Assembly (NCBI RefSeq): GCF_001544095.1 | Contig: NZ_BCPT01000003.1 | Span: forward strand, 62,001-126,000 | DNA length: 64,000 nucleotides | From: Enterococcus casseliflavus NBRC 100478 | GTDB taxonomy: Bacteria; Bacillota; Bacilli; Lactobacillales; Enterococcaceae | Reading direction: 5' to 3' | Shown: piece after piece, positions 26,661-34,804 of the stretch | Layout of the letters: each line of letters starts with the position of its first letter | Numbering within the stretch: position 1 is the stretch's first letter | The notes under the pieces: generated by a model | The model's database searches: none | Seen by the model: only the letters and a program-made list of their open reading frames with translations | What the model was told of the DNA's origin: nothing | Program-made: the position numbers and the translations under genes

Positions 26661-27488
26661 TTATTTTTTAGGTGGTGTGCCATACATCTTAGGTGTGACT
26701 TGATCGAGTTTTGGCGCTTCTCCTTCGACTTTTGGTTCAGCTAACCATTGATACTCGCCTTCACCGTCGAGGGCTTTGCCTTTTGCCCAAGGACCTTCTT
26801 TGCTTTGATCGCCTTCTGAGAAGTTATAGAAATCATAAGCGATGTCTAAGCGTTCGTTTTTGCGATCAAAAGTACTTGGCACTAAAATCGTTCCTTCATT
26901 TTCTTCCAGTTCTTTGACAGCAGCTGCCCATTGATTTTGGTGGTAGCTATCACGTGCTAATAAGACCGAAAGTAAATCTTTGACCCCACGGTCATCGATC
27001 ATTTCATAAATGCGTGCTACTTGCAGACGACCTTGTGATTCCGCATTTAAGTTGGCACGGAAATCAGCAAGTAAGTTGCCACTAGCAATGATATTCGCAC
27101 CTGACCATGGATTGCCAACGCTATCAGCAGGACGTGGTCCTAAGCCTGCAACGATGGCATGTTGCGGATTCATTCCAGAAATGATCGCACCGATCGTTGG
27201 GTCTTTTTTCATGGCCGCTTCTTGATCTTCCACAGGCGCACCTTCCAGTAGACGTGCAACCATCGTTGCTAACATTTCAACGTGTCCAAGCTCTTCAGTA
27301 GCGATATCCATCAACATGTCTTTGTATTTTTCTTCCCCACGGCAGCTCCATCCTTGGAATAAGTATTGCATGGCAACACTCATCTCTCCATATTGTCCAC
27401 CGATTAATTCTTGAAGGTATTTCGCAACTAACGGATTTGGTTTTTCTGGCTTAGCTTCAAACTGTAATTCTTTCTGATGACGAAACAT
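26661..27488 (-). CDS. Manganese catalase
   Basis: Non-haem dimanganese catalase (275 aa) that converts hydrogen peroxide to water and oxygen. The ferritin-like four-helix bundle shows ligand-bearing motifs: GQYGEMSVAMQYLFQ (first Glu), TEELGHVEML (Glu and His), and later ARDSYHQNQW (His and the second-half ligand). The ATG at 27488 has TTAGGAGG nine bases upstream; an in-frame ATG 11 codons earlier lacks a site. Monocistronic and divergent from corA. Its proximity to Ohr, MsrA and other redox genes in the window fits a peroxide-exposed lifestyle. Confidence 0.93.
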   Translation of the reverse strand: MFRHQKELQFEAKPEKPNPLVAKYLQELIGGQYGEMSVAMQYLFQGWSCRGEEKYKDMLMDIATEELGHVEMLATMVARLLEGAPVEDQEAAMKKDPTIGAIISGMNPQHAIVAGLGPRPADSVGNPWSGANIIASGNLLADFRANLNAESQGRLQVARIYEMIDDRGVKDLLSVLLARDSYHQNQWAAAVKELEENEGTILVPSTFDRKNERLDIAYDFYNFSEGDQSKEGPWAKGKALDGEGEYQWLAEPKVEGEAPKLDQVTPKMYGTPPKK

Positions 27489-27608
27489 ACGATTCCTCCT
27501 AAAATTTTTTATTGGGCCCATAAAAAGTTTCTCATGAATCGAAAGGTTCGTCTAATAAAACGCACTTTGCCAAAATGAAAAAAGCATCGAAAAGAAAAGC
27601 CATTTATT

Positions 27609-27637
27609 TTGACAAAAAGCCTGAAGCGTTAGATAGT
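27609..27637 (+). promoter_or_regulatory. Promoter of the CorA-family gene
   Basis: TTGACA, 17-base spacer and GATAGT, 36 bases before the start codon. Confidence 0.7.
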
Positions 27638-27673
27638 TAAATTAAGAGAGAATTAGAAAAGGAGCGAGTCACC

Positions 27674-28615
27674 ATGTTTCAGTATTACAAAATGGAAGAC
27701 CGAAAAATAAGGAAATCTTCGGAGGAGGATTACAATTGGCTAGTGGTTTCTGGCACAGATCCAGAGGAACAACGACACTTGTTAGATAAGTATCAACTGC
27801 CTGAAGATATTTTTATTGGCGCCAATGAACCGGAAGAAGTGTCACGTTTGGAATACTTGCGCAACACCAAGTTAAATCATCCGATTCTCTATACTTTGAT
27901 CGATTTGTCGGAAGTGACACAAGATCGGATCGAAGACCGTCTTGAGCCTGTGACTTTTATCTACACCAAGGATTTGTTGATCACCTACGTATCTGAACAA
28001 TCCAATCTGATCAAACGATTGATCGAAAAGCATGAGCAAGATATCCAGCGGTATGAAGATATTGTTGCTTATGCCACGTTGATGATCTACACCCATTACA
28101 TCAAAGGTTTGCAGGAGATGAAGAAGCAAATCGATGATTTGGATCAAGCAGCCCGTAAAACGACGGAAAACAAGGAATTGTTTAACTTAGCCGATACCGA
28201 GCGAGATATGGTCTATCTTGATCACACCTTGCGGGACCAAAACCATACTGTCGATCGATTGATGGATCGCAAAGAATTTTTGGATCGTTTGGATAATGAA
28301 GCACTCGTTTATGACATCAAGCTGCGGCAGAAATTTGCCATGAAAATGGTCACCATCTATCGCGACTTGTTAGAAACCATCGGTGGCTTGTTCTCCGATA
28401 TGATGGACAACAATCTAAACCATCTGATGAAATACTTAGATTCTGCGGCATTAGTGGTGGCAGTGCCGTCCTTGATCGCGGGGCTATGGGGGATCAACAC
28501 CGGGGGACTGCCAGGAAAAGACAATGCGATCGGTACGATTGTCGTCTTTGGCTTGGCTATTTTAGTCGGCATTTTAACTGCCGTCTACTTGTCACGAAAA
28601 GACTTTTCAAAATAA
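27674..28615 (+). CDS. corA: CorA-family divalent cation transporter
   Basis: Magnesium/cobalt channel of the CorA superfamily (313 aa). A large N-terminal cytoplasmic domain with long helices is followed by two C-terminal transmembrane helices. The pore signature, GMN in classical CorA, is GIN here (LWGINTGG), as in several Gram-positive and ZntB-like members, so zinc or magnesium selectivity is uncertain. AAAAGGAG precedes the ATG. Monocistronic. Confidence 0.92.
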   Translation: MFQYYKMEDRKIRKSSEEDYNWLVVSGTDPEEQRHLLDKYQLPEDIFIGANEPEEVSRLEYLRNTKLNHPILYTLIDLSEVTQDRIEDRLEPVTFIYTKDLLITYVSEQSNLIKRLIEKHEQDIQRYEDIVAYATLMIYTHYIKGLQEMKKQIDDLDQAARKTTENKELFNLADTERDMVYLDHTLRDQNHTVDRLMDRKEFLDRLDNEALVYDIKLRQKFAMKMVTIYRDLLETIGGLFSDMMDNNLNHLMKYLDSAALVVAVPSLIAGLWGINTGGLPGKDNAIGTIVVFGLAILVGILTAVYLSRKDFSK

Positions 28616-28617
28616 AA

Positions 28618-28692
28618 AGCGCCGCTGCTCTGTGGCACCGTTCATCCATAAAAGGAGAAAGGTGCGACGAAGCAGTAGGCACTTTTTTTATT
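28618..28692 (+). terminator. Terminator of the CorA-family gene
   Basis: GCCGCTGCT and GTGGCACC pair imperfectly with GGTGCGAC and AGCAGTAGGC; seven T follow. It overlaps the end of the convergent permease gene. Confidence 0.6.
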
Positions 28693-29539
28693 TTAGTCCG
28701 CTGTCTAAATTGCTGTCGAGAATCCAGCGCTGAAAGGCGAGGAAGACCAGCAGCAAAGGCAAAATGGAAATTACCGAGGCAGCGATCAAAATCGTCCAAT
28801 TGATATTTTCCGCGCCCACCAAGCTGCGGATCGCCACTTGCAAGGTATATTTTTTCGGATCATTCAAGACGATCAAGGGCCAGATATAATCATTCCACCG
28901 CCACTGGAAGGAAAAGATCCCCAGTGTCATAATGATTGGTCGGGCAATCGGCAGCATGATTTTCAAAAAGATCATCCCATCCGAAGCGCCATCGATACGG
29001 GCTGATTCAATCAGATCGTCAGGAACGGAGACGAAAAAGGTCCGAAACATAAAGATACCTGTTGCTGTATTGATGGAAGGGATGATGATCCCCAATAAGT
29101 TATCATATAAGCCTAGTGAACGAATGACAGAAAACGTTGGGTTCATGATAACTTCCGTCGGCAGCATGGTGGTGGCGATGATACAGATGAAGAAAAAACG
29201 CAGCCATTTCGCATCATATTTTGCAAAGGCATAGCCACAGGCGGCGCTGACTAGGATCGTCAATAAAGTGGTGACCACCGCTGAAATCAACGTATTATTG
29301 AAGTAACGAAAGAAATCCAATGTTGTCCAAGCATCAATAAAGTTTTGAATGGTTGGATTTTCAGGAATGATTTTCAAGGGATAAGCAAATAGTTCGGTCC
29401 CTGGTTTAAAGGCACTCAATAAGAACCAAAGCAGTGGAAAAAGGTACAGCAGGGAAGTGATGATCAGTGCCAACGTTAAAAAAAACATCGCTGACTTTCT
29501 TGTGACAGGTCGTTTGGTTTTGATGGTCTTAGATGTCAT
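28688..29539 (-). CDS. Carbohydrate ABC transporter permease (MalG type)
   Basis: Inner-membrane permease (283 aa), six predicted helices, with the EAA-type ATPase-contact loop ESARIDGASDGMIFLKIMLP near residues 185-205. The ATG at 29539 has GGAGG eight bases upstream, inside the end of the MalF-type gene. Last gene of the importer; no ATPase follows, so a shared MsmK-like ATPase encoded elsewhere is expected. Confidence 0.92.
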   Translation of the reverse strand: MTSKTIKTKRPVTRKSAMFFLTLALIITSLLYLFPLLWFLLSAFKPGTELFAYPLKIIPENPTIQNFIDAWTTLDFFRYFNNTLISAVVTTLLTILVSAACGYAFAKYDAKWLRFFFICIIATTMLPTEVIMNPTFSVIRSLGLYDNLLGIIIPSINTATGIFMFRTFFVSVPDDLIESARIDGASDGMIFLKIMLPIARPIIMTLGIFSFQWRWNDYIWPLIVLNDPKKYTLQVAIRSLVGAENINWTILIAASVISILPLLLVFLAFQRWILDSNLDSGLK

Positions 29540-30401
29540 TCTTGCCGCCTCCAATCTTCATTTGTGCTAAGCCTAACAGTAAAAGAATCACGAAAAGTAC
29601 CATGGAGGCAGCACTGGCATAGCCGACCCGCATTTTGTCAAACCCAGCCGTATAGATATATTGCACGATCAACATGTTGTCGGTTCCTGGACCACCATTG
29701 GTCAGCGATTGCACGAGGGCGAACTCTTTCATAGCGCCGATCGAAGCCAATAAGATGACCATAAAGGAAGTCGGCCGCAGCATAGGCAAGGTGATGTAGC
29801 GTAATTTGTGCCCAAAGCTGGCGCCGTCGATCTCGGCAGCTTCATACAATGAGCGAGGGATATTTTTCAAAGCTGCAGTAAATTGCAGCATGTTAAAGGC
29901 AGTCCCGCCCCAGATGGCAGCCAAAATAATGACAGAAAAAGCAGCATTCGAGTCGGTAAACCACGGGACAGTTTGTTGTCCCGCTTGCTCTAGAATAAAG
30001 TTGATAAAGCCAAAGTTTTCACCAAACAGCCATTTCCAGATAACCCCAGCGATGATCCCAGAGATGGTCCATGGTAAGAAAAAAATGATCTTTGCGAAAA
30101 ATTTGCCTCTCGCCAGCTGACTGTTCAACATCAAAGCGACGGCGAGAGAAACGACATAGATACTTGGGACCAGAATGATCACATAACGAAATGTACGAAA
30201 TAGTGCTTTATAGAAGCTGGCGTCTTGAAACAATTCTTGATAATTCGCCAAGCCGATAAAATTGGCTGTCGCAAAGCCTTTATAGTCGGTTAACGAGTAA
30301 TAAAGTCCTAAGAGTGCTGGAATCAAAAAGAAGATAATGAACAAAATGATGCTTGCGCCAGTGAATAGCAACGGCCATTTGTTTTTTTGTAAAGTACTCA
30401 C
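29529..30401 (-). CDS. Carbohydrate ABC transporter permease (MalF type)
   Basis: Inner-membrane permease (290 aa) with six helices and the contact loop YEAAEIDGASFGHKLRYITL. The start is taken as GTG at 30401, which has GGAGGAGGA upstream; in-frame upstream codons lie in the stem-loop between genes. It forms the heterodimeric channel with the next gene. Confidence 0.9.
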   Translation of the reverse strand: MSTLQKNKWPLLFTGASIILFIIFFLIPALLGLYYSLTDYKGFATANFIGLANYQELFQDASFYKALFRTFRYVIILVPSIYVVSLAVALMLNSQLARGKFFAKIIFFLPWTISGIIAGVIWKWLFGENFGFINFILEQAGQQTVPWFTDSNAAFSVIILAAIWGGTAFNMLQFTAALKNIPRSLYEAAEIDGASFGHKLRYITLPMLRPTSFMVILLASIGAMKEFALVQSLTNGGPGTDNMLIVQYIYTAGFDKMRVGYASAASMVLFVILLLLGLAQMKIGGGKNDI

Positions 30402-30433
30402 AGAAAATTCCTCCTCCGACGATCGTATCAGCA

Positions 30434-30482
30434 ACAAAGAACCCGCAGTCTGCAAAAAGCCAGACTATGGGTTCTTTGTGGT
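30434..30482 (-). promoter_or_regulatory. Intercistronic stem-loop between binding protein and permease genes
   Basis: On the minus strand AAAGAACCC and AGTCTG pair with CAGACT and GGGTTCTTT. No long U-tract follows, so it probably tunes expression or protects the upstream mRNA, giving more binding protein than permease. Confidence 0.6.
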
Positions 30483-30493
30483 TGAACGTCTGT

Positions 30494-31753
30494 TTATTTC
30501 TTCAAAAACCCATCATTGTAATCTTTGATCGTCTTGTCGATTGCCTCATCTAATGTAATTTCATCATTTAATACTTGCACGATGGCATCACGGTAAGCCC
30601 CTGTCAATCCAGTGTAGCCTTTCATACTCATCGTCACTTGATCGGTAGTTTGCTTGCTGCTGATTGGTTGAGCAGCGGCTGCGATCTCTTGGTTGTAGAT
30701 TTCATAAGCATCCTGGCCTTGTTCATAGTCGACCGTCAAATCTTCCACCGCAGGTAAGTAGCCAGCATAGGTACAAAGCTGTTTGAAATTTTCTTCTTCG
30801 TACAACCATTTGATGAATTTTTCGCCTTCTTCACTGTTTTTACTATTGTTGAAGCCAGTAATGAAGTTGCCGCCCATATTGACCGCGCGGGTCTCTTCAT
30901 AAGGAGAATAGGTGGATTGCCAGTTAAAGTTGCTGATGTTGGTAGAAAAATCAACGATCTGCCAGCTGCCAGAAAAGTAAGCTGGAACACGGCCGCTCTT
31001 GAACATAGCAGAAGCATCTTCTCCAGAGGTCCAAACCGATTTTGGCATCACTTCCTCATTGTTCAAATCAACAAATTTTTGCAAAGCCGCTTTCGTAGCA
31101 TCATCGGTCGTATAAGAATCACCGCTGTCATCTAAAAAGAAATCTTGTCCTCCGTATTGATAGGTGAAAGCCCGTAAACGGTGATCCGACGCGTCCATGA
31201 CCATGCCGTATTTGGCATCGGTTTTTTCAACGACTTCATTGATCGCAGTTAAAAATTCATCCCAAGTCCAAATGTCCTCTTCCGAAGTGGGGTAGGTCAC
31301 ACCAGCTTCGTCAAACAAATCCGTATTGATAAACAACCCAGTGGCAGTGACATCAGAAGGGAGTGCTTTGACGACATCTGCTTCATCTTTGATCGTCATC
31401 GATTCCAATGTTTTTGCCTCACTGGCGATGTCTGATAGATCCATCAGATAGTCATTCCAGTCAGGTTGAACAGTAGAAACCCTTACGACTTCTGGCGCAT
31501 CATCCGCTTGAACAGCTTTGGTGATTTTTGTCAGCAAGTCTGCATAAGGCACGTCGGTGACTTCGACAGTCACACCAGTTTCTTCCTTGTATTTTTCCGC
31601 CATTTTCGAATAAGCGCCGCCTTCACTGGTATCTCCAGAAACGAACATACGAATCTGCTTGTTCTCGCTGGCACTGTCACCACTGCCGCAGCCAGCGACC
31701 CCTAACATCACTGCCGCCAAAGACAAAACTGAGTACCCTATTTTTTTGTTCAT
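30494..31753 (-). CDS. Sugar ABC transporter substrate-binding lipoprotein
   Basis: Extracellular sugar-binding lipoprotein of SBP family 1 (419 aa). Signal peptide with lipobox LGVAGC near residue 21, then typical fold pieces: IRMFVSGDTSEGGAYSKMA at the mature N-terminus and FKSGRVPAYFSGSW in the middle. The ATG at 31753 has AAGGAGAGG upstream; an in-frame ATG 12 codons earlier is not preceded by a site. First gene of a three-gene importer for an unidentified oligosaccharide or sugar. No hydrolase or regulator gene is adjacent. Confidence 0.92.
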   Translation of the reverse strand: MNKKIGYSVLSLAAVMLGVAGCGSGDSASENKQIRMFVSGDTSEGGAYSKMAEKYKEETGVTVEVTDVPYADLLTKITKAVQADDAPEVVRVSTVQPDWNDYLMDLSDIASEAKTLESMTIKDEADVVKALPSDVTATGLFINTDLFDEAGVTYPTSEEDIWTWDEFLTAINEVVEKTDAKYGMVMDASDHRLRAFTYQYGGQDFFLDDSGDSYTTDDATKAALQKFVDLNNEEVMPKSVWTSGEDASAMFKSGRVPAYFSGSWQIVDFSTNISNFNWQSTYSPYEETRAVNMGGNFITGFNNSKNSEEGEKFIKWLYEEENFKQLCTYAGYLPAVEDLTVDYEQGQDAYEIYNQEIAAAAQPISSKQTTDQVTMSMKGYTGLTGAYRDAIVQVLNDEITLDEAIDKTIKDYNDGFLKK

Positions 31754-31787
31754 TTTGTTCCTCTCCTTTATTGAATGATTTTTGTTC

Positions 31788-31822
31788 AAAAAAACGTTTC
31801 CAATCGAAAACGATCGAAACGT
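31788..31822 (-). promoter_or_regulatory. Leader terminator-like hairpin before the sugar importer
   Basis: On the minus strand ACGTTTC-GATCG pairs with CGATT-GGAAACGT around TTTT (one bulged base) and is followed by seven T. It lies 35-69 bases before the start codon, so it could be an attenuator. The same inverted repeat could instead be a LacI-type operator. Confidence 0.5.
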
Positions 31823-32090
31823 CCCCCAATGAAAAATAGCTGATGTACTGAAAAGATAGCAGTCCTAGGACTGATCGAGGAGTGAAAAGTGCCAATTATC
31901 TGACAAAATAAGAGTGGTTCTCCCTCAGTTTAGCGGATAAGATGCAAAATACAAAATAAAACGATTTCAAAAAATGCACCAATACTAAAAAAAAACGAAT
32001 TAAAGCTCTTACAACGATAATTAAGAAGTGCTGATAAACGTTAACATAACAAGGTTTGAAAATTATTTTTGCAAATTGAGTGCAAATCTT
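31823..32090. other. Divergent intergenic region
   Basis: No gene supported. It contains the perfect palindrome AGTCCTAGGACT (31861-31872) upstream of the importer leader and otherwise AT-rich sequence without recognisable features. Confidence 0.4.
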
Positions 32091-32119
32091 TTGTCTAAAA
32101 CGGGGATTAAGCGTAACAT
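32091..32119 (+). promoter_or_regulatory. Promoter of the GlsB-like gene
   Basis: TTGTCT, 17-base spacer and TAACAT, 41 bases before the start codon. Confidence 0.5.
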
Positions 32120-32160
32120 AATATGTGTAATAACTACTTAAAAGAAAGAAGGAGAAAAAT

Positions 32161-32409
32161 ATGCATTGGTTATGGGTATTAATCGTAGGAGCTATTATCG
32201 GTTTGATCGCCGGAGCTATCACAAATAAAGGTGGATCAATGGGTTGGATCGCCAACATCGTTGCAGGTTTAGTAGGTTCAGCTATTGGACAAGCGATCTT
32301 AGGTTCTTGGGGTCCATCACTTGCTGGAATGGCAATCGTCCCATCAATTATTGGTGCGGTTATTGTAGTTGCTGTTGTTTCATTCTTCTTAGGACGTTCA
32401 AACGGCTAG
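32161..32409 (+). CDS. GlsB/YeaQ/YmgE-family stress-response membrane protein
   Basis: Small membrane protein (82 aa) of the transglycosylase-associated/GlsB family: three hydrophobic glycine-rich helices, with the typical GLIAGAIT and GWIANIVAGLVGSAIGQ motifs. Family members in enterococci are stress induced. AAGAAGGAG precedes the ATG. Biochemical role is unknown. Confidence 0.92.
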   Translation: MHWLWVLIVGAIIGLIAGAITNKGGSMGWIANIVAGLVGSAIGQAILGSWGPSLAGMAIVPSIIGAVIVVAVVSFFLGRSNG

Positions 32410-32466
32410 TCCATTCAGCAATTGTTTTCATTCATTTATTTCGGGTAGGAACTACCTTGAATAGAC

Positions 32467-32500
32467 AGGCAAATCCAGAGTTTCTGGGTTTGCCTTTTTT
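32467..32500 (+). terminator. Terminator of the GlsB-like gene
   Basis: AGGCAAATCCAGA pairs with TCTGGGTTTGCCT (one mismatch), followed by six T. Confidence 0.85.
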
Positions 32501-32593
32501 GTTTTTTAAAAGGATGCATAAGCAATCCTTTTGTCAGATTAGAAAATTGTCGTTACACTTGAAGTAGGTCAAAAAAAGAAAGGAAGAGGTTCA

Positions 32594-32995
32594 ATGAAAA
32601 AGCAATATGAAACAGCGATGATCAATCGAGGCGGACGTGTCGGAGAGGTCGAAGCACCAAACGGTAGTTTTCACCTGAAAATCGACAAGCCAGGTCTTCA
32701 TAGTGAAGGGACCAATCCAGAGCAATTATTTGCCGCAGGCTATGCTTCATGCTTCAACGGTGCCGTACAGCATATGCTGAAAGAGCATAACATCGAATCC
32801 GAATCCGAAGTTAAAGCAAGAGTGTCTTTGTATCAGCATGAGGACGGTAGTTACCAAATCGGCGTGATTTTAGAAGTATCGTTACCAGGCGTTGAAAAAG
32901 CCGAGGCAGAGAAAATCGCAGAAGAAGCTCACGATTTTTGTCCGTATTCTCGGGCCACTCGCGGCAACATTGATGTCGAAGTTCAAGTAGTCTAA
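32594..32995 (+). CDS. ohr: Organic hydroperoxide resistance protein (Ohr/OsmC family)
   Basis: Thiol peroxidase (133 aa) that detoxifies organic hydroperoxides. The two redox cysteines are in AAGYASCFNGA (near residue 53) and HDFCPYSRATRGN (near 117); this pairing identifies the Ohr branch rather than OsmC. AAAGGAAGAGG precedes the ATG. No OhrR-type regulator gene is adjacent. Confidence 0.93.
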   Translation: MKKQYETAMINRGGRVGEVEAPNGSFHLKIDKPGLHSEGTNPEQLFAAGYASCFNGAVQHMLKEHNIESESEVKARVSLYQHEDGSYQIGVILEVSLPGVEKAEAEKIAEEAHDFCPYSRATRGNIDVEVQVV

Positions 32996-33072
32996 GCAGT
33001 ATTACGAATAGACAAACAATAAGCGGTTGGTAAATCAGCCGACAAGAGGGAATTCATCAAGGAGGCCAATCA

Positions 33073-34107
33073 ATGAGACAAACAGAGAGCTTGCTGCTTT
33101 TGGGCGTGTTTGCGGTTGGCCTTTTTGTGGTGTACTGGCTGAAAAAGCACCGACATACACGCCACAACCAAGCACTGGCAGCTCAACTGAAGCGTTATCC
33201 CAGCGTGCGGCAGGCGTGGCTGGCAGCCGGGGCAAACAGGGAAGCAGTCCTTTTGGTTCCTGGTTTAAAAGAAGCCACTGCCGCAGTGGCAACGACGGCA
33301 ACGGCGAAAGCAGAAACGAGGCTGCACAAGCATGCGGATCAGTGTGAAGCAATGACCCCACAAGGGTTGGCCGTTTCAGAGGACTATTTGTTCCTCTCAG
33401 CGTATTGTTCGCAGCAGGAACATCACTCACAGCTTTATATAATAGAAAGAACGAGCGGGCGGCATCTGAAAACGGTGGTTCTGCCAAAACGCCCCCATGT
33501 CGGTGGGCTAGTCTTTGATCGAGCAACGCAAATGCTGTGGCTAACCATTACAGGGAAAGGAATGGGGCGCGTGGCGTGTGTTTCTCTACAAGCACTGCTG
33601 GAAGATGATTCCTTGGCAACCAATCAGCCTATCGCTTATCAGCAAATCATCGAATTGGTAGGCATCACTCACAGCTCCTATTTGGCAGCCGATAGCGGTG
33701 AACTTGTCTCAGGGACCTTTGCCTTGAAACAAGGGGGCGTGGTGGCGAATTATCCGCTGCCTGTTCTTTCAGCCAGCGGTCGCAAAACGCCTCCTCGCAT
33801 CAAGCCGCGTAAGAGAAGGGTCACCACCACGAAAGTCCAAAGTATCGCCTTTACCACGGAATACATGTTGCTGGCACGTTCCTTTGGACCCGGGTCGGCG
33901 GAGTTATGGGTCTTTTCAAAGGATGCAACGGTGCTGACCCGCAAACATGCGTTGCGGCGCATCAAGTTTCCCCATTACCTTGAACAGATCGTGGTAGAAA
34001 AAGGACAGCTGTACTGCTTGTTTGAAAGTGGGGCATGGGCGTATCGGCAAAAAGGCGGCAGCATCGATGAAGTCGTAGTATTGGATCTTGCGACCTTGCT
34101 CCAGTAA
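33073..34107 (+). CDS. Membrane-anchored predicted beta-propeller protein, unknown function
   Basis: Not a named family I can assign. The 344-aa protein has one N-terminal transmembrane helix (about residues 7-23), a basic segment, then a beta-rich domain with repeated blade-like units such as PQGLAVSEDYLFLSAYC, VGGLVFDRATQMLWLT and VQSIAFTTEYMLLARSF. That spacing (about 45-60 residues) suggests a propeller facing the outside. AAGGAGG precedes the ATG. It follows ohr by 77 bases and ends at a terminator shared with the next, convergent gene. Confidence 0.82.
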   Translation: MRQTESLLLLGVFAVGLFVVYWLKKHRHTRHNQALAAQLKRYPSVRQAWLAAGANREAVLLVPGLKEATAAVATTATAKAETRLHKHADQCEAMTPQGLAVSEDYLFLSAYCSQQEHHSQLYIIERTSGRHLKTVVLPKRPHVGGLVFDRATQMLWLTITGKGMGRVACVSLQALLEDDSLATNQPIAYQQIIELVGITHSSYLAADSGELVSGTFALKQGGVVANYPLPVLSASGRKTPPRIKPRKRRVTTTKVQSIAFTTEYMLLARSFGPGSAELWVFSKDATVLTRKHALRRIKFPHYLEQIVVEKGQLYCLFESGAWAYRQKGGSIDEVVVLDLATLLQ

Positions 34108-34125
34108 AAGCACTGCTTAAAAAGA

Positions 34126-34158
34126 AAAAAGACCAGCCTCTTAAGAAGCTGGTCGTAA
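34126..34158. terminator. Convergent terminator
   Basis: GACCAGC pairs with GCTGGTC; on the minus strand TTTTTT follows, so it chiefly serves the gene at 34168. Confidence 0.75.
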
Positions 34159-34167
34159 GTGCAGTGA

Positions 34168-34512
34168 TTAGTCCACGATTGCTCGTTGGATATCTAAGAC
34201 GGTGCCTGTATGAGCATCTGCCAAAAATTCATAGGTGACAAGCTGCCCGTCTTCGGTGCGGGTGATGCCGCCAGTATAACCTTGGGAAGTGATCGCAAAT
34301 TTGCGCAAAGGTTGTTTTTCGAAATTGATCCAAGAACCTTCGATCGGTCCTTCTTTGATAAATGCTGCTTTTATATTGTCTAAGACATCATCGGCATTCA
34401 TGGCTTGCCTTTTCTTCAACCAGATCGTTGAAAAAATCCCTCCTGCAAAGCCAAGACCTAAACCGATGGTCAGTCCATTTTTAAAATAATGCAATGGATG
34501 CTCATTCTCCAT
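34168..34512 (-). CDS. Small membrane-anchored protein with PepSY-like tail
   Basis: Protein of 114 aa with a single N-terminal hydrophobic segment (about residues 12-32, GLTIGLGLGFAGGIFSTIW) and an external C-terminal part with the pattern ITSQGYTGGITRTEDGQLVTYEFLAD-like strands of PepSY/YpmB-type domains. Family call is tentative. TTAGGAGGG precedes the ATG. Monocistronic. Confidence 0.75.
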   Translation of the reverse strand: MENEHPLHYFKNGLTIGLGLGFAGGIFSTIWLKKRQAMNADDVLDNIKAAFIKEGPIEGSWINFEKQPLRKFAITSQGYTGGITRTEDGQLVTYEFLADAHTGTVLDIQRAIVD

Positions 34513-34664
34513 CTAATGTCCCTCCTAAAGTAAGTTTTCCCGAATGTTTTGATCTCGGTGAAAGCACAGGTTCTCTTAACAATAGTTTACCATAGTTTAG
34601 AAATATTCTATAAGAAAAATAACCAACAATAGAAATTTGCGCTATAATAAAGAATATCAGTAGG

Positions 34665-34798
34665 AATAAGGAGGAAGAGAGCACATCCGTTGTTTCACCC
34701 AAAAATTGCTGGAAAACACAGCAACAGCAAGCGTTGCTTTTTCAAAAAAAGCAGCTTTGTTTCTTTAGGGCAGCAAACAACCGATACGTGTTTCTCGA
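34665..34798 (+). promoter_or_regulatory. Structured leader of the M42 peptidase gene
   Basis: A perfect AAGGAGG lies at 34669-34675, 130 bases before the start codon. After it TTGCTG can pair with CAGCAA, and the same CAGCAAC can alternatively pair with GTTGCT followed by TTTTT. These two hairpins exclude each other, like an attenuator. No ribosome site is seen next to the peptidase start. A TATAAT lies upstream at 34643-34648. Confidence 0.45.
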
Positions 34799-34804
34799 AT
34801 GATC

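Noticed and set aside
31896-32258. 120-codon minus-strand frame in the divergent gap before the GlsB-like gene
   Set aside because: Overlaps the real GlsB-like gene antisense and consists of low-complexity AT-rich codons.
34502-34702. 66-codon minus-strand frame upstream of the PepSY-like gene
   Set aside because: It covers the probable promoter region of that gene and the leader of pepA, without a ribosome site.
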